64,000 nt of DNA from Roseobacter sp. GAI101 (GTDB taxonomy: Bacteria; Pseudomonadota; Alphaproteobacteria; Rhodobacterales; Rhodobacteraceae). Location of the stretch: assembly GCF_000156335.1 (NCBI RefSeq), contig NZ_DS999213.1, positions 36,900-100,899 of the forward strand. Direction: 5' to 3'. The translations under genes were made by a program, and so were the position numbers. Of the stretch, positions 28,401 to 36,934 are shown in pieces; position 1 is the first letter of the stretch, and each line of letters opens with the position of its first letter. The notes below the pieces were generated by a model. The model had not been told where the DNA came from, did no database searches, and was given only the letters and a program-made list of their open reading frames with translations.

Positions 28401-29590
28401 AGCTGGGGTCTGTCAGCGGGACGATCCGGACGTCGAATGCGTCTTTGTCGGCACCGAACCTGCGGGTGGCGCTGCAAAATATCGCGGCCGACATCCGTCT
28501 GGGCGACAACCGCGCGCAGATTGATCTATCGGCGGACAGCGCCGATGGCGGTCAGATAAAGGTGGGCGGCGCGGTCATTTTGACCGGTGCTTTGCCGGCG
28601 GACCTGCAGATCGGGCTGAACAATCTGGTGCTGATCGATCCGTCGCTTTACCGGACAATCCTCAATGGCAATCTGCGGGTTGCGGGGCCCTTGACGGGCG
28701 GTGCCCGCATCGAAGGCCAGATTGATGTCGGCGAAACGTCGGTCACGGTGCCGTCGACCGGCATGACCAGCATCGGGGACATCCCGCAGATCGATTTTGT
28801 CGGGGCACCTGCCGATGTGCTGGCCACTCGGCGCAAGGCGGGCCTTGAAGGGAACGACGCGGGCACCGACCCTGCGCAGGGCAGCAGCGGGCCGGGCTTT
28901 GGGCTGAACATCGGCATCAACATGCCCAACCGCATCTTTGTGCGCGGGCGAGGGCTGGATGCTGAACTTGGCGGGCGGCTGACCCTGACGGGAACGACCA
29001 ATCGCGTGATATCGGCCGGGCGTGTCGATCTGATCCGGGGGCGTTTGGACATCTTGGGCAAACGTTTTGACCTGAGCGAAGGGGCGGTGCAGTTCCAAGG
29101 CGACCTGATCCCGTATCTGCGCTTTGTCACCGCGGCCTCGACCGCAACGGGCGAGGTGCGCATCATCATCGAAGGTCCCGCGACAGAACCGAGGGTCTCA
29201 TTCGAATCCACCCCGTCGGCCCCTCAGGACGAGGTGCTGGCGCAGCTTTTGTTCGGGCGCAATATATCGGAAATCTCGGCGTTTCAGGCGCTGCAACTGG
29301 CCAGTGCCGTGGCCACGCTGGCAGGGCGCGGCGGCGTCGGTGTGATCTCGAACTTGCGGTCGGGGTTCGGGCTGGACGATCTGGACGTGACCACCACAGA
29401 CAGCGGGGCCACGGCGGTGCGTGCGGGGAAATACATCTCGGACAATGTCTATACGGATGTGACGGCGGCGTCAGACGGGACGGCTGATATCTCGATCAAC
29501 CTGGACATCACCAAGAACCTCAAGGCCAAGGGCCGCGTCGGGTCGGATGGCAACACCGGGATCGGTATCTTCTTTGAAAAGGATTACTGA
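25436..29590 (+). CDS. tamB: TamB translocation/assembly protein
   Basis: 1384-aa periplasm-spanning protein of the AsmA/TamB family. It starts at a TTG overlapping the tamA stop, which gives a normal signal anchor (LISVMILVASVATAQ). The long middle is predicted beta-rich. The conserved DUF490/TamB C-terminal domain is at the end (RGRLDILGKRFDLSEGAVQF, DEVLAQLLFGRNIS). It forms an inner-to-outer membrane bridge with TamA and may conduct phospholipids. Residues about 610-970 hold a tandem array of 59-62-residue repeats. Confidence 0.93.
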   Translation: MIHFIRSFLISVMILVASVATAQEDDKGFLTRTIQDALSGAGRTVSIDGFAGALSSRASFERMTISDDQGVWLTLEQVELDWNRSALLRGRLEVQGLTAQRLSVPRLPVAAEDTLPDPEATPFVFPTIPDLPVSIDVANFAVDEIILGAPILGEAAELTLKANALLNDEVLKLEIDASRTDGKGGQFGISANLDRGENLLDLLVNLSEDEKGIVARTLNIPNEPSVDLTVAGQGPLSDFKTDITLSTDGSPRLSGQVGVAELGDPADPDRRINADLSGDVTALILSQYREFFGTDVALTLDALVQADGGVDVSDFALKAQSADLQGKVTLNSDKWPSLIDITGTVAAADGSRVLLPVAGADTYVQRVALDVKYDAGSGEALDATFDVTGLATDALAIDTAQLQLDGTLQGRAGTVGEFNGDLVFATKGLTLTDAAVSEALGDTLNGRANIAYVEGTPTQITGLELSGADYGLAGDVTISGPAENFLTQLQARLEAADISRFSALAGRDLDGAANVDLSGQIVPLDGTFDLRIAGLTRDLKVGIEQADTLLAGETTLSLGAVRDETGTFIRDLSLENAALSATGGVELRSNNSQARIDAKLNDIGQVMPQYSGPVTISATADQDSRGWTIDAATDGPYNAAITAKGLATGPNAALTFTAEVPEIKDFVPDAPVGGQVALDGMLRQTPDGWQIDSKASAPQDVAATVKGLLTPLDIDFTASIPRVQAYAPQMTGALTASGNLKQTEAGFVIDAVADGPYAAQVAVQGALTPMIDISFDAAVPNVNAVVPQVNGPLNATGRLRQTEKGFFVDTSATGPYGARAMVEGLATGPDMSLTFDVSVPNVQPLVPGVSGPFAAKGSVRQTPTGIAIDTNATGPYAARAAVQGVVTGSNPTLNYDVTIPNLAALVPKLVGPLNVTGSAQQESAGWRLNTNLAGPAGTQATVAGLVGTDGSLNLDINGNAPLGLSAPFIAPRSLQGQAAFDLTVNGPPQLGSVSGTIRTSNASLSAPNLRVALQNIAADIRLGDNRAQIDLSADSADGGQIKVGGAVILTGALPADLQIGLNNLVLIDPSLYRTILNGNLRVAGPLTGGARIEGQIDVGETSVTVPSTGMTSIGDIPQIDFVGAPADVLATRRKAGLEGNDAGTDPAQGSSGPGFGLNIGINMPNRIFVRGRGLDAELGGRLTLTGTTNRVISAGRVDLIRGRLDILGKRFDLSEGAVQFQGDLIPYLRFVTAASTATGEVRIIIEGPATEPRVSFESTPSAPQDEVLAQLLFGRNISEISAFQALQLASAVATLAGRGGVGVISNLRSGFGLDDLDVTTTDSGATAVRAGKYISDNVYTDVTAASDGTADISINLDITKNLKAKGRVGSDGNTGIGIFFEKDY
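27270..28350 (+). repeat. Tandem ~180-bp coding repeats inside tamB
   Basis: At least six units spaced 177-186 bp, each starting near a (G)P-L-x-x-x-G-x-x-(R/Q)-Q-T block at about 27450, 27627, 27801, 27981 and 28164, with a weaker unit at 27270. DGPY/TGPY and VP(N/E)(V/I) recur within units. The repeats are diverged at DNA level but clear in protein, and would lengthen the beta-groove. Confidence 0.7.
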
Positions 29591-29592
29591 CT

Positions 29593-30111
29593 TCAGTCCT
29601 TGGCAGCGATGAAGCTGCCATAACGGCTTTGTTCGAACATCAGGGCCGGTGCATCCGCATCGGGATGGAACGCGGCATCGGTGACCCGGCCCACGATGAT
29701 CGAATGGTCGCCCGCAGCGTGAACATCATAAGTGTCGCAGTGGAATGTCGCGAGGCAGCCCGCAAGGGTCGGTGCACCATTCGGGCCAGCAGCCCAGTCA
29801 AACGCGCCAAAGGCAAAGCCGTCTGCCGCAAAGCTGTCTGCTACATCCTGCTGGTCCGCACCCAGAACATGGATCGCGAAATGCGTGGCAGTCGCAAAGG
29901 CATCATGGCGTTTCGATTTCTTCCCGGCAGACCACAGCACCAGCGCCGGGTCCAGCGACACGGATGAAAATGAATTCGCCGTCATGCCCAACGGCCCGTT
30001 GGCGGTCTGCACCGTGATCAACGTCACGCCCGTCCCAAAGCGGCCGAACGCGCGGCGCAGGTGGTCGTCTGCATCGGCACCAAGTTTGAAATGTTGCATG
30101 TTATTTTTCAT
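29593..30111 (-). CDS. Flavin reductase-like FMN-binding protein
   Basis: 172 aa from the ATG at 30111. It is a split-barrel flavoprotein of the flavin reductase family: FGTGVTLITV near the start, then GMTANSFSSVSLDPALVLW, and CDTYDVHAAGDHSIIVGRV near residue 130. Such proteins usually hand reduced FMN or FAD to a monooxygenase. No monooxygenase partner is adjacent, so its partner is unknown. It converges on tamB with only a few bases between. Confidence 0.85.
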   Translation of the reverse strand: MKNNMQHFKLGADADDHLRRAFGRFGTGVTLITVQTANGPLGMTANSFSSVSLDPALVLWSAGKKSKRHDAFATATHFAIHVLGADQQDVADSFAADGFAFGAFDWAAGPNGAPTLAGCLATFHCDTYDVHAAGDHSIIVGRVTDAAFHPDADAPALMFEQSRYGSFIAAKD

Positions 30112-30171
30112 GGCGCAGCGGTGCCATGAGGGCGGCGGATTGTCCAGTCGGCAAAGCCGCGGGGCTGCCAA

Positions 30172-30200
30172 AAGCAAAGGGGCACCCGTCCGGATGCCCC
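30172..30200 (-). terminator. Terminator after acs
   Basis: Read on the minus strand, GGGGCA (30200-30195) pairs with TGCCCC (30184-30179) and is followed by TTTGCTTTT. It lies 25 bp after the acs stop. It also separates acs from the flavin reductase gene on the same strand. Confidence 0.7.
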
Positions 30201-30224
30201 TGTTCTCTCGGTTTTGTGAAAATT

Positions 30225-32180
30225 CTAGCGGTTCATGCGGTTTTCGATCAGGTCATCCACCACTTCGGGTTCTGCAAGGGTCGACGTATCGCCAAGCGCG
30301 CCAAAGTCGTTTTCGGCGATCTTGCGCAGGATGCGGCGCATGATCTTGCCGGACCGGGTCTTGGGCAGGCCGGGGGCCCACTGGATCAGGTCGGGCGATG
30401 CTATCGGGCCGATCTCGTTCCGGACCCAATTGCGCAGCTCTGTGCGCAGGTCATCGGTCGGTTCCTCGCCCGCCATCAACGAGACGTAGCAATAGATGCC
30501 TTGGCCCTTGATGGTGTGCGGGTATCCGACCACGGCGGCCTCGGCCACCTTGGGATGTGCGACCAGCGCGCTTTCCACTTCGGCGGTCCCCATGCGGTGG
30601 CCCGACACATTGATCACGTCATCGACGCGGCCCGTGATCCAGTAGTCGCCATCTTCGTCGCGGCGGCAGCCGTCACCGGTAAAGTAATAGCCCGCATAAT
30701 CGCTGAAATACGTCTTTTCGAACCGCTCGTGATCGCCCCAGACGGTGCGCATCTGGCCGGGCCAGCTGTCGGCGATGCACAAGACACCTTCGACGCCATT
30801 GCCCGCGATCTCTTCGCCCGACGTGGGTTCCAGCACGACGGGCTTGATGCCAAAGAACGGTTTCATCGCGGCACCGGGCTTGGTGGCATGGGCACCGGGC
30901 AGGGGGGTCATCAAATGGCCGCCGGTTTCGGTCTGCCACCACGTGTCGACGATGGGGCAATTGCCCTTGCCAACCACGTCATTGTACCAGTTCCACGCTT
31001 CGGGGTTGATCGGTTCGCCCACGGTGCCCAGCAGTTTCAGGCTGCTCAGGTCACAGCCGTCAACGAATTCCCGCCCCTTGCCCATCAGCGCACGAATGGC
31101 GGTGGGGGCGGTATAGAACTGGTTCACCTTGTGCTTTTCGCAAATCTGCCAGAACCGGCTGGCGTCGGGATAGGTCGGCACGCCCTCGAACATCAATGTG
31201 GTCGCACCATTGGCCAGCGGGCCATAGACGATATAGCTGTGGCCCGTGACCCAGCCGACATCCGCCGTGCACCAGTAGATGTCGCCATCATGGTAATCGA
31301 ATGTGATCTCGTGGGTCATCGCGGCATAGACCAGATACCCGCCGGTGGAATGCACAACGCCCTTGGGCTGCCCGGTGGATCCTGAAGTGTACAGGATGAA
31401 CAGCGGGTCCTCTGCGTTCATGGCCTCGGGCGCGCAGGTGTCTGCGGCGTCCTTTGCCAGCGCGTTGTAGTCGAAATCGCGCCCTTCTGTCCATGTGGTC
31501 TGGCCGCCCGTGCGCTTGACCACAAGGCATTTGACGCTGTCCTTGCAGTGCAGCAGCGCCTGATCGGCATTGGTCTTCAACGGGGTCGCCTTGCCCCCGC
31601 GCGGCGCGTAATCGGCGGTGATCACAACCTTGGCTTCCGATCCATTGACCCGCGATGCCAGCGCATCGGGCGAAAACCCTGCAAAAACGATCGAATGGAT
31701 CGCGCCGATCCGCGCGCAGGCCAGCATGGCATAGGCGGCTTCGGGGATCATGGGCAGATAGATCACGACCCTGTCGCCCTTGCCGACACCAAGGTCGCGC
31801 AGGATATTGGCCATCTTGCAGGTCTGGGCGTGCAATTCCTTGTAGGTGATGTGCTGCGCGCCTTCTTCGGGGCTGTCGGGTTCCCAGATGATCGCAGTCT
31901 GATCGCCGCGTGTCTCAAGGTGGCGGTCGATGCAATTGGCGCTGACGTTCAATTCACCATCGGCGAACCAGTTGATCTTGACCTGACCAAGGGTGAAATC
32001 GACGTCTTTCACGGTCGTGAATGGTGTCATCCAGTCAATGCGCTGCGCCTGATCGCGCCAGAACCCGTCCGCATCCTCGATCGAGGCTTTGTACATCGCG
32101 TCATATTTCGCAGCATCGACATGGGCCTTGGCGGCCATCTCGGTGGATGGTGGATAGGTGGTTGAAGCAGCGTTTGACAT
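30225..32180 (-). CDS. acs: Acetyl-CoA synthetase
   Basis: 651-aa cytosolic enzyme turning acetate, ATP and CoA into acetyl-CoA through acetyl-AMP. ANL-family blocks are clear: [20 protein letters not shown] and [16 protein letters not shown]. The lysine that can be acetylated is in TRSGKIMRR near the C-terminus. I chose the ATG at 32180, which is preceded by GGAGGAA; the longer frame lacks a ribosome binding site. The divergent TRAP transporter may import an organic acid feeding the same central metabolism, but that is inference. Confidence 0.96.
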   Translation of the reverse strand: MSNAASTTYPPSTEMAAKAHVDAAKYDAMYKASIEDADGFWRDQAQRIDWMTPFTTVKDVDFTLGQVKINWFADGELNVSANCIDRHLETRGDQTAIIWEPDSPEEGAQHITYKELHAQTCKMANILRDLGVGKGDRVVIYLPMIPEAAYAMLACARIGAIHSIVFAGFSPDALASRVNGSEAKVVITADYAPRGGKATPLKTNADQALLHCKDSVKCLVVKRTGGQTTWTEGRDFDYNALAKDAADTCAPEAMNAEDPLFILYTSGSTGQPKGVVHSTGGYLVYAAMTHEITFDYHDGDIYWCTADVGWVTGHSYIVYGPLANGATTLMFEGVPTYPDASRFWQICEKHKVNQFYTAPTAIRALMGKGREFVDGCDLSSLKLLGTVGEPINPEAWNWYNDVVGKGNCPIVDTWWQTETGGHLMTPLPGAHATKPGAAMKPFFGIKPVVLEPTSGEEIAGNGVEGVLCIADSWPGQMRTVWGDHERFEKTYFSDYAGYYFTGDGCRRDEDGDYWITGRVDDVINVSGHRMGTAEVESALVAHPKVAEAAVVGYPHTIKGQGIYCYVSLMAGEEPTDDLRTELRNWVRNEIGPIASPDLIQWAPGLPKTRSGKIMRRILRKIAENDFGALGDTSTLAEPEVVDDLIENRMNR

Positions 32181-32560
32181 CGGTTCCTCCCTCAGAACTT
32201 TGATCGTTTTCGGCCGGATCTGCCGCCAGGCCATCCGGTCCTCCCTCGCCGGATCATAACGGCAACGGAAAAGAAGGGAATAAGCATCTGTAATCTCAGC
32301 CTTTGTCTGTAAAGAGTTTTCCCGAAATTTCCCGATTTTGTAAATTTATCGTCAAAACCACTGAATTTCCGCGCGATGGGCAGCAATTCGGTGTCAACAC
32401 ATGCGCACGTTGCGCCGTCCTGCGTTCCAAATGGTCTAAAATCCTCGCCGAAGGCTCTGGAATCTGCGCCCGGGGCGTGTCTTCGGGGTTGGCAGACCGG
32501 CCCGCCGCAGGTACTAATTCGACAAGCGGGCCCGCAATGTCCGCACCAAGGGAGAAACCA
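32181..32560. other. Divergent region between acs and dctP
   Basis: 380 bp without a credible gene; an open frame entering dctP from 32303 lacks a start signal. It holds an AT-rich block with a direct repeat TTTCCCGA at 32318-32325 and 32328-32335 (10-bp period), possibly an operator, and a short motif at 32425-32445 that recurs at 46621. Confidence 0.5.
32425..32445 (+). repeat. Dispersed 21-bp intergenic motif, copy 1
   Basis: TTCCAAATGGTCTAAAATCCT differs at 2 of 21 positions from the copy at 46621-46641. Both copies are intergenic and on the same strand, each followed by GC-rich sequence able to fold. Confidence 0.5.
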
Positions 32561-33577
32561 ATGAACAAATTTTTGAACGGCGCAGCTGTCTGCGCCATCA
32601 CTTTTGCATTCGCCTCACAGGCTGCTGCGACTGAATGGAACGCCTCTGTCTGGGGCAAGCGCCGCGCCTTTACCGAGCACGTCGAAAAGATCGCCGAGCT
32701 TGTTTCGGAGAAGACAAACGGCGAATTCACCATCAACGTCAGCTATGGCGGTCTGTCCAAGAACACCGAAAACCTTGACGGGATTTCCATCGGTGCCTTC
32801 GAGATGGCGCAGTTCTGTGCCGGCTACCACCGCGACAAGAACCGCGTGATCACCGTTCTGGAACTGCCGTTCCTCGGCGTCGAGAACCTTGAGCAGGAAG
32901 TCGCGGTTTCCCGCGCCGTTTATGCCCACCCCGCCGCCGCCGAAGAAATGGCGCAGTGGAATGCAAAGCTGCTGATGACGTCGCCCATGCCGCAGTACAA
33001 CCTTGTGGGCACCGGCGATCCGCGCACCACTCTTGAAGATTTCAAGGGCATGCGTGTCCGCGCCACAGGCGGGATCGGCCAGGCATTCGAAGCGGTTGGC
33101 GGTGTGCCGACATCCGTGACCTCTGCCGAGGCATTCCAGGCGATGGAAGCCGGTGTTGTAGACACGGTAGCCTTTGCGCAGCACGCGCACCTGTCCTTTG
33201 GCACCATCAACGAAGCTGACTGGTGGACAGCCAACCTGAACCCTGGCACCGTGAACTGCCCGGTCGTGGTTAATCTCGACGCCTACGAAAGCCTGTCGGA
33301 TGCAGAGCGTGAAGCGCTTGATTCCTCGGTTGACGAAGCGCTGGATTACTATCTGGAAAACTACGCCGAACTGCTGAAGCGGTGGGATGCGGTTCTGGAA
33401 GAAAAAGGCGTTGAGAAAGTCGAGATCGCCCCCGAGGTGATCGCCGAGTTCCGCGCCACGGCCGCCGATCCGATCCGCGACACATGGATCAAGGACATGG
33501 AAGCACAGGGCCTGCCAGGTCAGGAGCTTTATGATCTGGTCGTCAAGACATTGGCCGAAGCGAAAAGCGGCAGCTGA
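32561..33577 (+). CDS. dctP: TRAP transporter substrate-binding protein (DctP family)
   Basis: 338 aa from the ATG at 32561 (AAGGGAG upstream), which begins a signal peptide ending at SQAAAT. The periplasmic protein has the family's carboxylate-binding arginine region (GMRVRATGG near residue 165) and the helix-hinge block EAFQAMEAGVVD. It captures a substrate, usually an organic acid, for the DctQ-DctM permease encoded downstream. The actual ligand cannot be told from the sequence. Confidence 0.92.
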   Translation: MNKFLNGAAVCAITFAFASQAAATEWNASVWGKRRAFTEHVEKIAELVSEKTNGEFTINVSYGGLSKNTENLDGISIGAFEMAQFCAGYHRDKNRVITVLELPFLGVENLEQEVAVSRAVYAHPAAAEEMAQWNAKLLMTSPMPQYNLVGTGDPRTTLEDFKGMRVRATGGIGQAFEAVGGVPTSVTSAEAFQAMEAGVVDTVAFAQHAHLSFGTINEADWWTANLNPGTVNCPVVVNLDAYESLSDAEREALDSSVDEALDYYLENYAELLKRWDAVLEEKGVEKVEIAPEVIAEFRATAADPIRDTWIKDMEAQGLPGQELYDLVVKTLAEAKSGS

Positions 33578-33618
33578 TTGATAGGTGGGGCGCGTCATGC
33601 CCCCCGCATCTGATCACA

Positions 33619-33647
33619 AAGGGCTGTGCGGGTTTCGCGCAGCCCTT
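33619..33647 (+). other. Hairpin between dctP and dctQ
   Basis: Stem of 12 pairs (33619-33630 with 33636-33647, one wobble) with a 5-nt loop. It is followed by A-rich rather than U-rich sequence, so it does not look like an intrinsic terminator. It may stabilise the dctP mRNA end and give more binding protein than permease. Confidence 0.55.
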
Positions 33648-33673
33648 CACGCATAAAAAAAGGGGGTATGGCG

Positions 33674-34303
33674 ATGGCAGGTTCCGCCGCGGTGCTGGAA
33701 GATTCCAGCCTACTGAGCAAACTCGACCGCATGTTACTGCCGCTGGAGCGTTTCGGCGCTCTTTTAAGCGGCCTTGCGGTTTTTTCATTGATGTTTCTGG
33801 CAGCCTATTCGGTGACGGCGCGTAAATTCTTCGGCAGTCCTCTGTTGGGCTATGTTGATTATATCGAAGCCGCGATGCCGATCATTGCGATCATGGGCGT
33901 GTCCTATGTGCAGCGCGACGGGTCGCATATTCGCATGGATATGTTGGTCAGCAAGCTTAGGGGCCGTGCTTTGTGGTTCTTCGAATTGGTGTCGGTGTTG
34001 TTGATGCTGGTATTGGTGATCGCGCTGACATCCGGTGCCTGGGACCATTTTGACCGCTCGTTCGATTGCACCCGGCCATGGTGTTCACGCGACAGTTCCA
34101 TCGATATCAGCCTGCCGATCTGGCCCAGCAAACTGGTTGTGCCTGTGGCCTTCGGGATTTTGGCCCTGCGACTGTTGTTGCAGGTCTGGGGATACGGACG
34201 TGCGCTGGTTCTGGGGCTGGAAAATCCTGTTGCCGTACCGCTGACGTTGACGATTGAAGAGCAGGCAATGGCGGAAGCCAAGGCGCTGGAAGGGGCGGAT
34301 TGA
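33674..34303 (+). CDS. dctQ: TRAP transporter small permease (DctQ family)
   Basis: 209 aa from the ATG at 33674, spaced 7 nt from AGGGGG; a nearer ATG at 33668 is too close and the longer frame has no signal. Four hydrophobic segments are visible, and the block SYVQRDGSHIRMDML is typical. It sits with DctM in the inner membrane. Its stop overlaps the dctM start by one base (TGATG). Confidence 0.88.
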   Translation: MAGSAAVLEDSSLLSKLDRMLLPLERFGALLSGLAVFSLMFLAAYSVTARKFFGSPLLGYVDYIEAAMPIIAIMGVSYVQRDGSHIRMDMLVSKLRGRALWFFELVSVLLMLVLVIALTSGAWDHFDRSFDCTRPWCSRDSSIDISLPIWPSKLVVPVAFGILALRLLLQVWGYGRALVLGLENPVAVPLTLTIEEQAMAEAKALEGAD

Positions 34304-35703
34304 TGGAATCTATTGAAATTGGCATCTATGTCTCACTCGGCATGCTTGTGCTTGTGGTGCTTGGCATGCGCGTGGCCTTTGCCGCGGCGCTTGCGGGCTA
34401 TGTTGGCCTGATCTGGCTGCGCTGGAACGGGTTCGACTATGACCCGGCCCGCTTTTGGAAAGCGGTCGAGATCAGCACCAAGATTGCGGGCCTGACCCCT
34501 CACTCAAAGGTCAGCTCGCAAGTGCTGAGCCTCATTCCGGTGTTCATCCTGATCGGTTATCTTGCCTATTACGCCAAGCTTACAACGGCCCTGTTCGAAG
34601 CGTGCAAACGCTGGTTTGCCTGGGTGCCGGGCGGTCTGGCGGTCTCGACCGTGTTCGCCACCGCAGGCTTTGCGGCCGTATCGGGTGCATCTGTGGCCAC
34701 GGCGGCGGTCTTTGCCCGCATCGCCATCCCCGAGATGCTGAAGATCGGTTATAACAAGCAATTCGCGGCGGGCGTCGTCGCTGCTGGCGGCACGCTTGCC
34801 TCGCTGATCCCGCCGTCGGCGATCTTGGTGATCTATGCCATTATCGTCGAACAGGATGTCGGCATGTTGCTGCTGGCAGGGTTCATTCCCGGCGTATTTT
34901 CCGCCGTCGTCTATGCCGCGTTGATCATCGGAATCGCGATGATCTGGAAGAACGTCGGCCCCCCCGTGAGCGGGTTCACCTGGAAGCAGCGCTTTGAAAG
35001 CCTGCCGCCAGCGCTGCCCATCGTGGCGGTGGTCGTGATCATCATCTTCTTCGTCTACAACCCCTTCGGCGACGCTTGGGGCACGCCGACGGAAGGCGGT
35101 GCCGTGGGCGCGTTCATCGTGTTCCTGATGGCGCTTTACCGCGGCATGCGGTGGGGCCAGATGAAGGACGCCCTGCTCGAGACAGCCAAGCTGACGGTGA
35201 TGATCTTTTCGATCATCTGGGGTGTCTTGATCTATGTGCGGTTCCTCGGCTTTGCCGAACTGCCCGAGGCCTTTGCCGACTGGATCACATCGCTGCACAT
35301 GGCACCGATCCTGATCCTGATCTGCATCCTGCTGGCCTATGCAGTCCTTGGCATGTTCATGGATGCCATCGGGATGTTGCTGCTGACGCTGCCGGTGGTC
35401 TACCCCGCCGTTATGGCGTTGAACGGCGGCGAACTGGTGTCGGCTGCGGATTCCGCCTTCGGCATGTCCGGTCCGATGTGTGCGATCTGGTTCGGCATCC
35501 TCGTGGTGAAAATGGCAGAGTTCTGCCTGATCACCCCGCCCATCGGCCTGAACTGCTTTGTCGTTGCCGGTGTGCGCGATGATCTGACCGTTCAGGACGT
35601 GTTTAAAGGTGTCACGCCGTTCTTTATGGCAGATGCGGTGACCATCGCGTTGCTGGTGGCATTCCCGTCGATCGTCTTGTGGCTTCCGTCACTCGCCGGC
35701 TGA
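34303..35703 (+). CDS. dctM: TRAP transporter large permease (DctM family)
   Basis: 466-aa inner-membrane protein with about 12 hydrophobic segments; it forms the sodium-driven transport path. Family blocks include SGASVATAAVFARIAIPEM, LASLIPPSAILVIYAI and the C-terminal CLITPPIGLNCFVVAG. The ATG at 34303 overlaps the dctQ stop. Its last 15 bases overlap the convergent AI-2E family gene. Confidence 0.94.
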   Translation: MESIEIGIYVSLGMLVLVVLGMRVAFAAALAGYVGLIWLRWNGFDYDPARFWKAVEISTKIAGLTPHSKVSSQVLSLIPVFILIGYLAYYAKLTTALFEACKRWFAWVPGGLAVSTVFATAGFAAVSGASVATAAVFARIAIPEMLKIGYNKQFAAGVVAAGGTLASLIPPSAILVIYAIIVEQDVGMLLLAGFIPGVFSAVVYAALIIGIAMIWKNVGPPVSGFTWKQRFESLPPALPIVAVVVIIIFFVYNPFGDAWGTPTEGGAVGAFIVFLMALYRGMRWGQMKDALLETAKLTVMIFSIIWGVLIYVRFLGFAELPEAFADWITSLHMAPILILICILLAYAVLGMFMDAIGMLLLTLPVVYPAVMALNGGELVSAADSAFGMSGPMCAIWFGILVVKMAEFCLITPPIGLNCFVVAGVRDDLTVQDVFKGVTPFFMADAVTIALLVAFPSIVLWLPSLAG

Positions 35704-36846
35704 CGCGGTATTGGGCTCCGCCTGCGTATCATCGGGTTTGACCTGCTCTGCGGACAGGAAATTCCCGATGGTATGCAGCGGTTCAAAGTTTTCGCAGATG
35801 ACTTTGAACACAACAAGAAACGGCACCGCGACCAACGCGCCCGCGATGCCCCAAAGCCAGCCCCAGAACACAACGGTCAGAAAAACCGCCACGGTGTTCA
35901 TCTCAAGCCGCCGGCCCACCAGCCATGGCGTGATAATCTGGCCTTCAATCATGGTCAGCGCAAGGTATCCGAACGGTGCCAGTAGGGCGAAGCCAAGGCT
36001 GTCAAAGGTCACGACCGAAAACCCCCCGACCAGAAGCACGCCAACAAACCCGCCAATATAGGGCAGGAAATTCAGCATGAACGCCGCGATTCCCCAGATA
36101 TAGGCGGACGGCAGACCCAACGCGGTAAGATACAGCCCGACAAGAATGCCGAGCACCAGATTGATCGACGCGATGGTCAGCAGATACCGGGATACGCGTT
36201 TCTCAACGTCATAGACTGTTTGCAACGCGCGCTTTTTGCCGGTGAGCGTCGGCATCGACTGCACAAGCTTGAGGTAAAACATCTGCCCCGAGGACAGCAG
36301 GAACAGCGCTAAAATCAACGTCACGGCAAGGGATGCGCCAGTGGTGCTGACCGTGTCCATAGCGGTGTCCATCAGGCCCGGCTGACGCACGATCACCTCT
36401 TGCGGCTTGAACCCTTCGCCGGTTCCGATCTTTTCAACCTCGGCGCTTGCGGACCGGATCGTTTCGACGGCTTCGCTGACACCGGACAGTTTTTGTTTGA
36501 TCTCAAGGCCCATTTGCGGGATTTCATCGCTCCAGATCGCGACGGTGCCTGCGGACAGGATGACCACGGACAGGATACTGAAAGCGGTGGCCGAGATCAG
36601 CAGAAACCCTGAAACGGCATGCGGCACGCCAACCCGGTTCAACCCGCGTCCCACGGGGCTAAGCGTGAGGGCCAGCAGGAATCCCATCACGATCGGCAGT
36701 ATCAGGTCCTTCGCGAAATAGGCCGTCACAAACAGCGAGATCAGAACCAGCATCTGCAAAGAGCGCCGGATGGAGTGGATGTGGTCCAAGGTATGTTCCA
36801 ATGCAAAAGCTTTTAAGGGTAACGCGCAACCGCCCGAAAGGTTCAC
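35689..36846 (-). CDS. AI-2E family (PerM/TqsA-like) membrane protein
   Basis: 385 aa with about eight membrane segments in the usual arrangement of this family. Paired N-terminal segments precede a soluble stretch near residues 110-170, followed by a C-terminal group with FLPYIGGFVGVLLVG and EGQIITPWLVGRRLEMN. Members export AI-2 or act as ion/antiporters, and no substrate can be assigned. It begins with GTG after AGGGGC. The convergent overlap with dctM is short. Confidence 0.85.
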   Translation of the reverse strand: MNLSGGCALPLKAFALEHTLDHIHSIRRSLQMLVLISLFVTAYFAKDLILPIVMGFLLALTLSPVGRGLNRVGVPHAVSGFLLISATAFSILSVVILSAGTVAIWSDEIPQMGLEIKQKLSGVSEAVETIRSASAEVEKIGTGEGFKPQEVIVRQPGLMDTAMDTVSTTGASLAVTLILALFLLSSGQMFYLKLVQSMPTLTGKKRALQTVYDVEKRVSRYLLTIASINLVLGILVGLYLTALGLPSAYIWGIAAFMLNFLPYIGGFVGVLLVGGFSVVTFDSLGFALLAPFGYLALTMIEGQIITPWLVGRRLEMNTVAVFLTVVFWGWLWGIAGALVAVPFLVVFKVICENFEPLHTIGNFLSAEQVKPDDTQAEPNTASAGE

Positions 36847-36934
36847 GCCCCTGTGACAGAGATTTCAAAACGCTCTCGCAGTGGCGCGCGATCTGTGATG
36901 ATGTGTCCGCAAATCAGTATCGGAGACTTTTGCA

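Noticed and set aside
30126..31385. 419-aa plus-strand ORF opposite acs
   Set aside because: Covers confident acs coding sequence in antisense; no domain.
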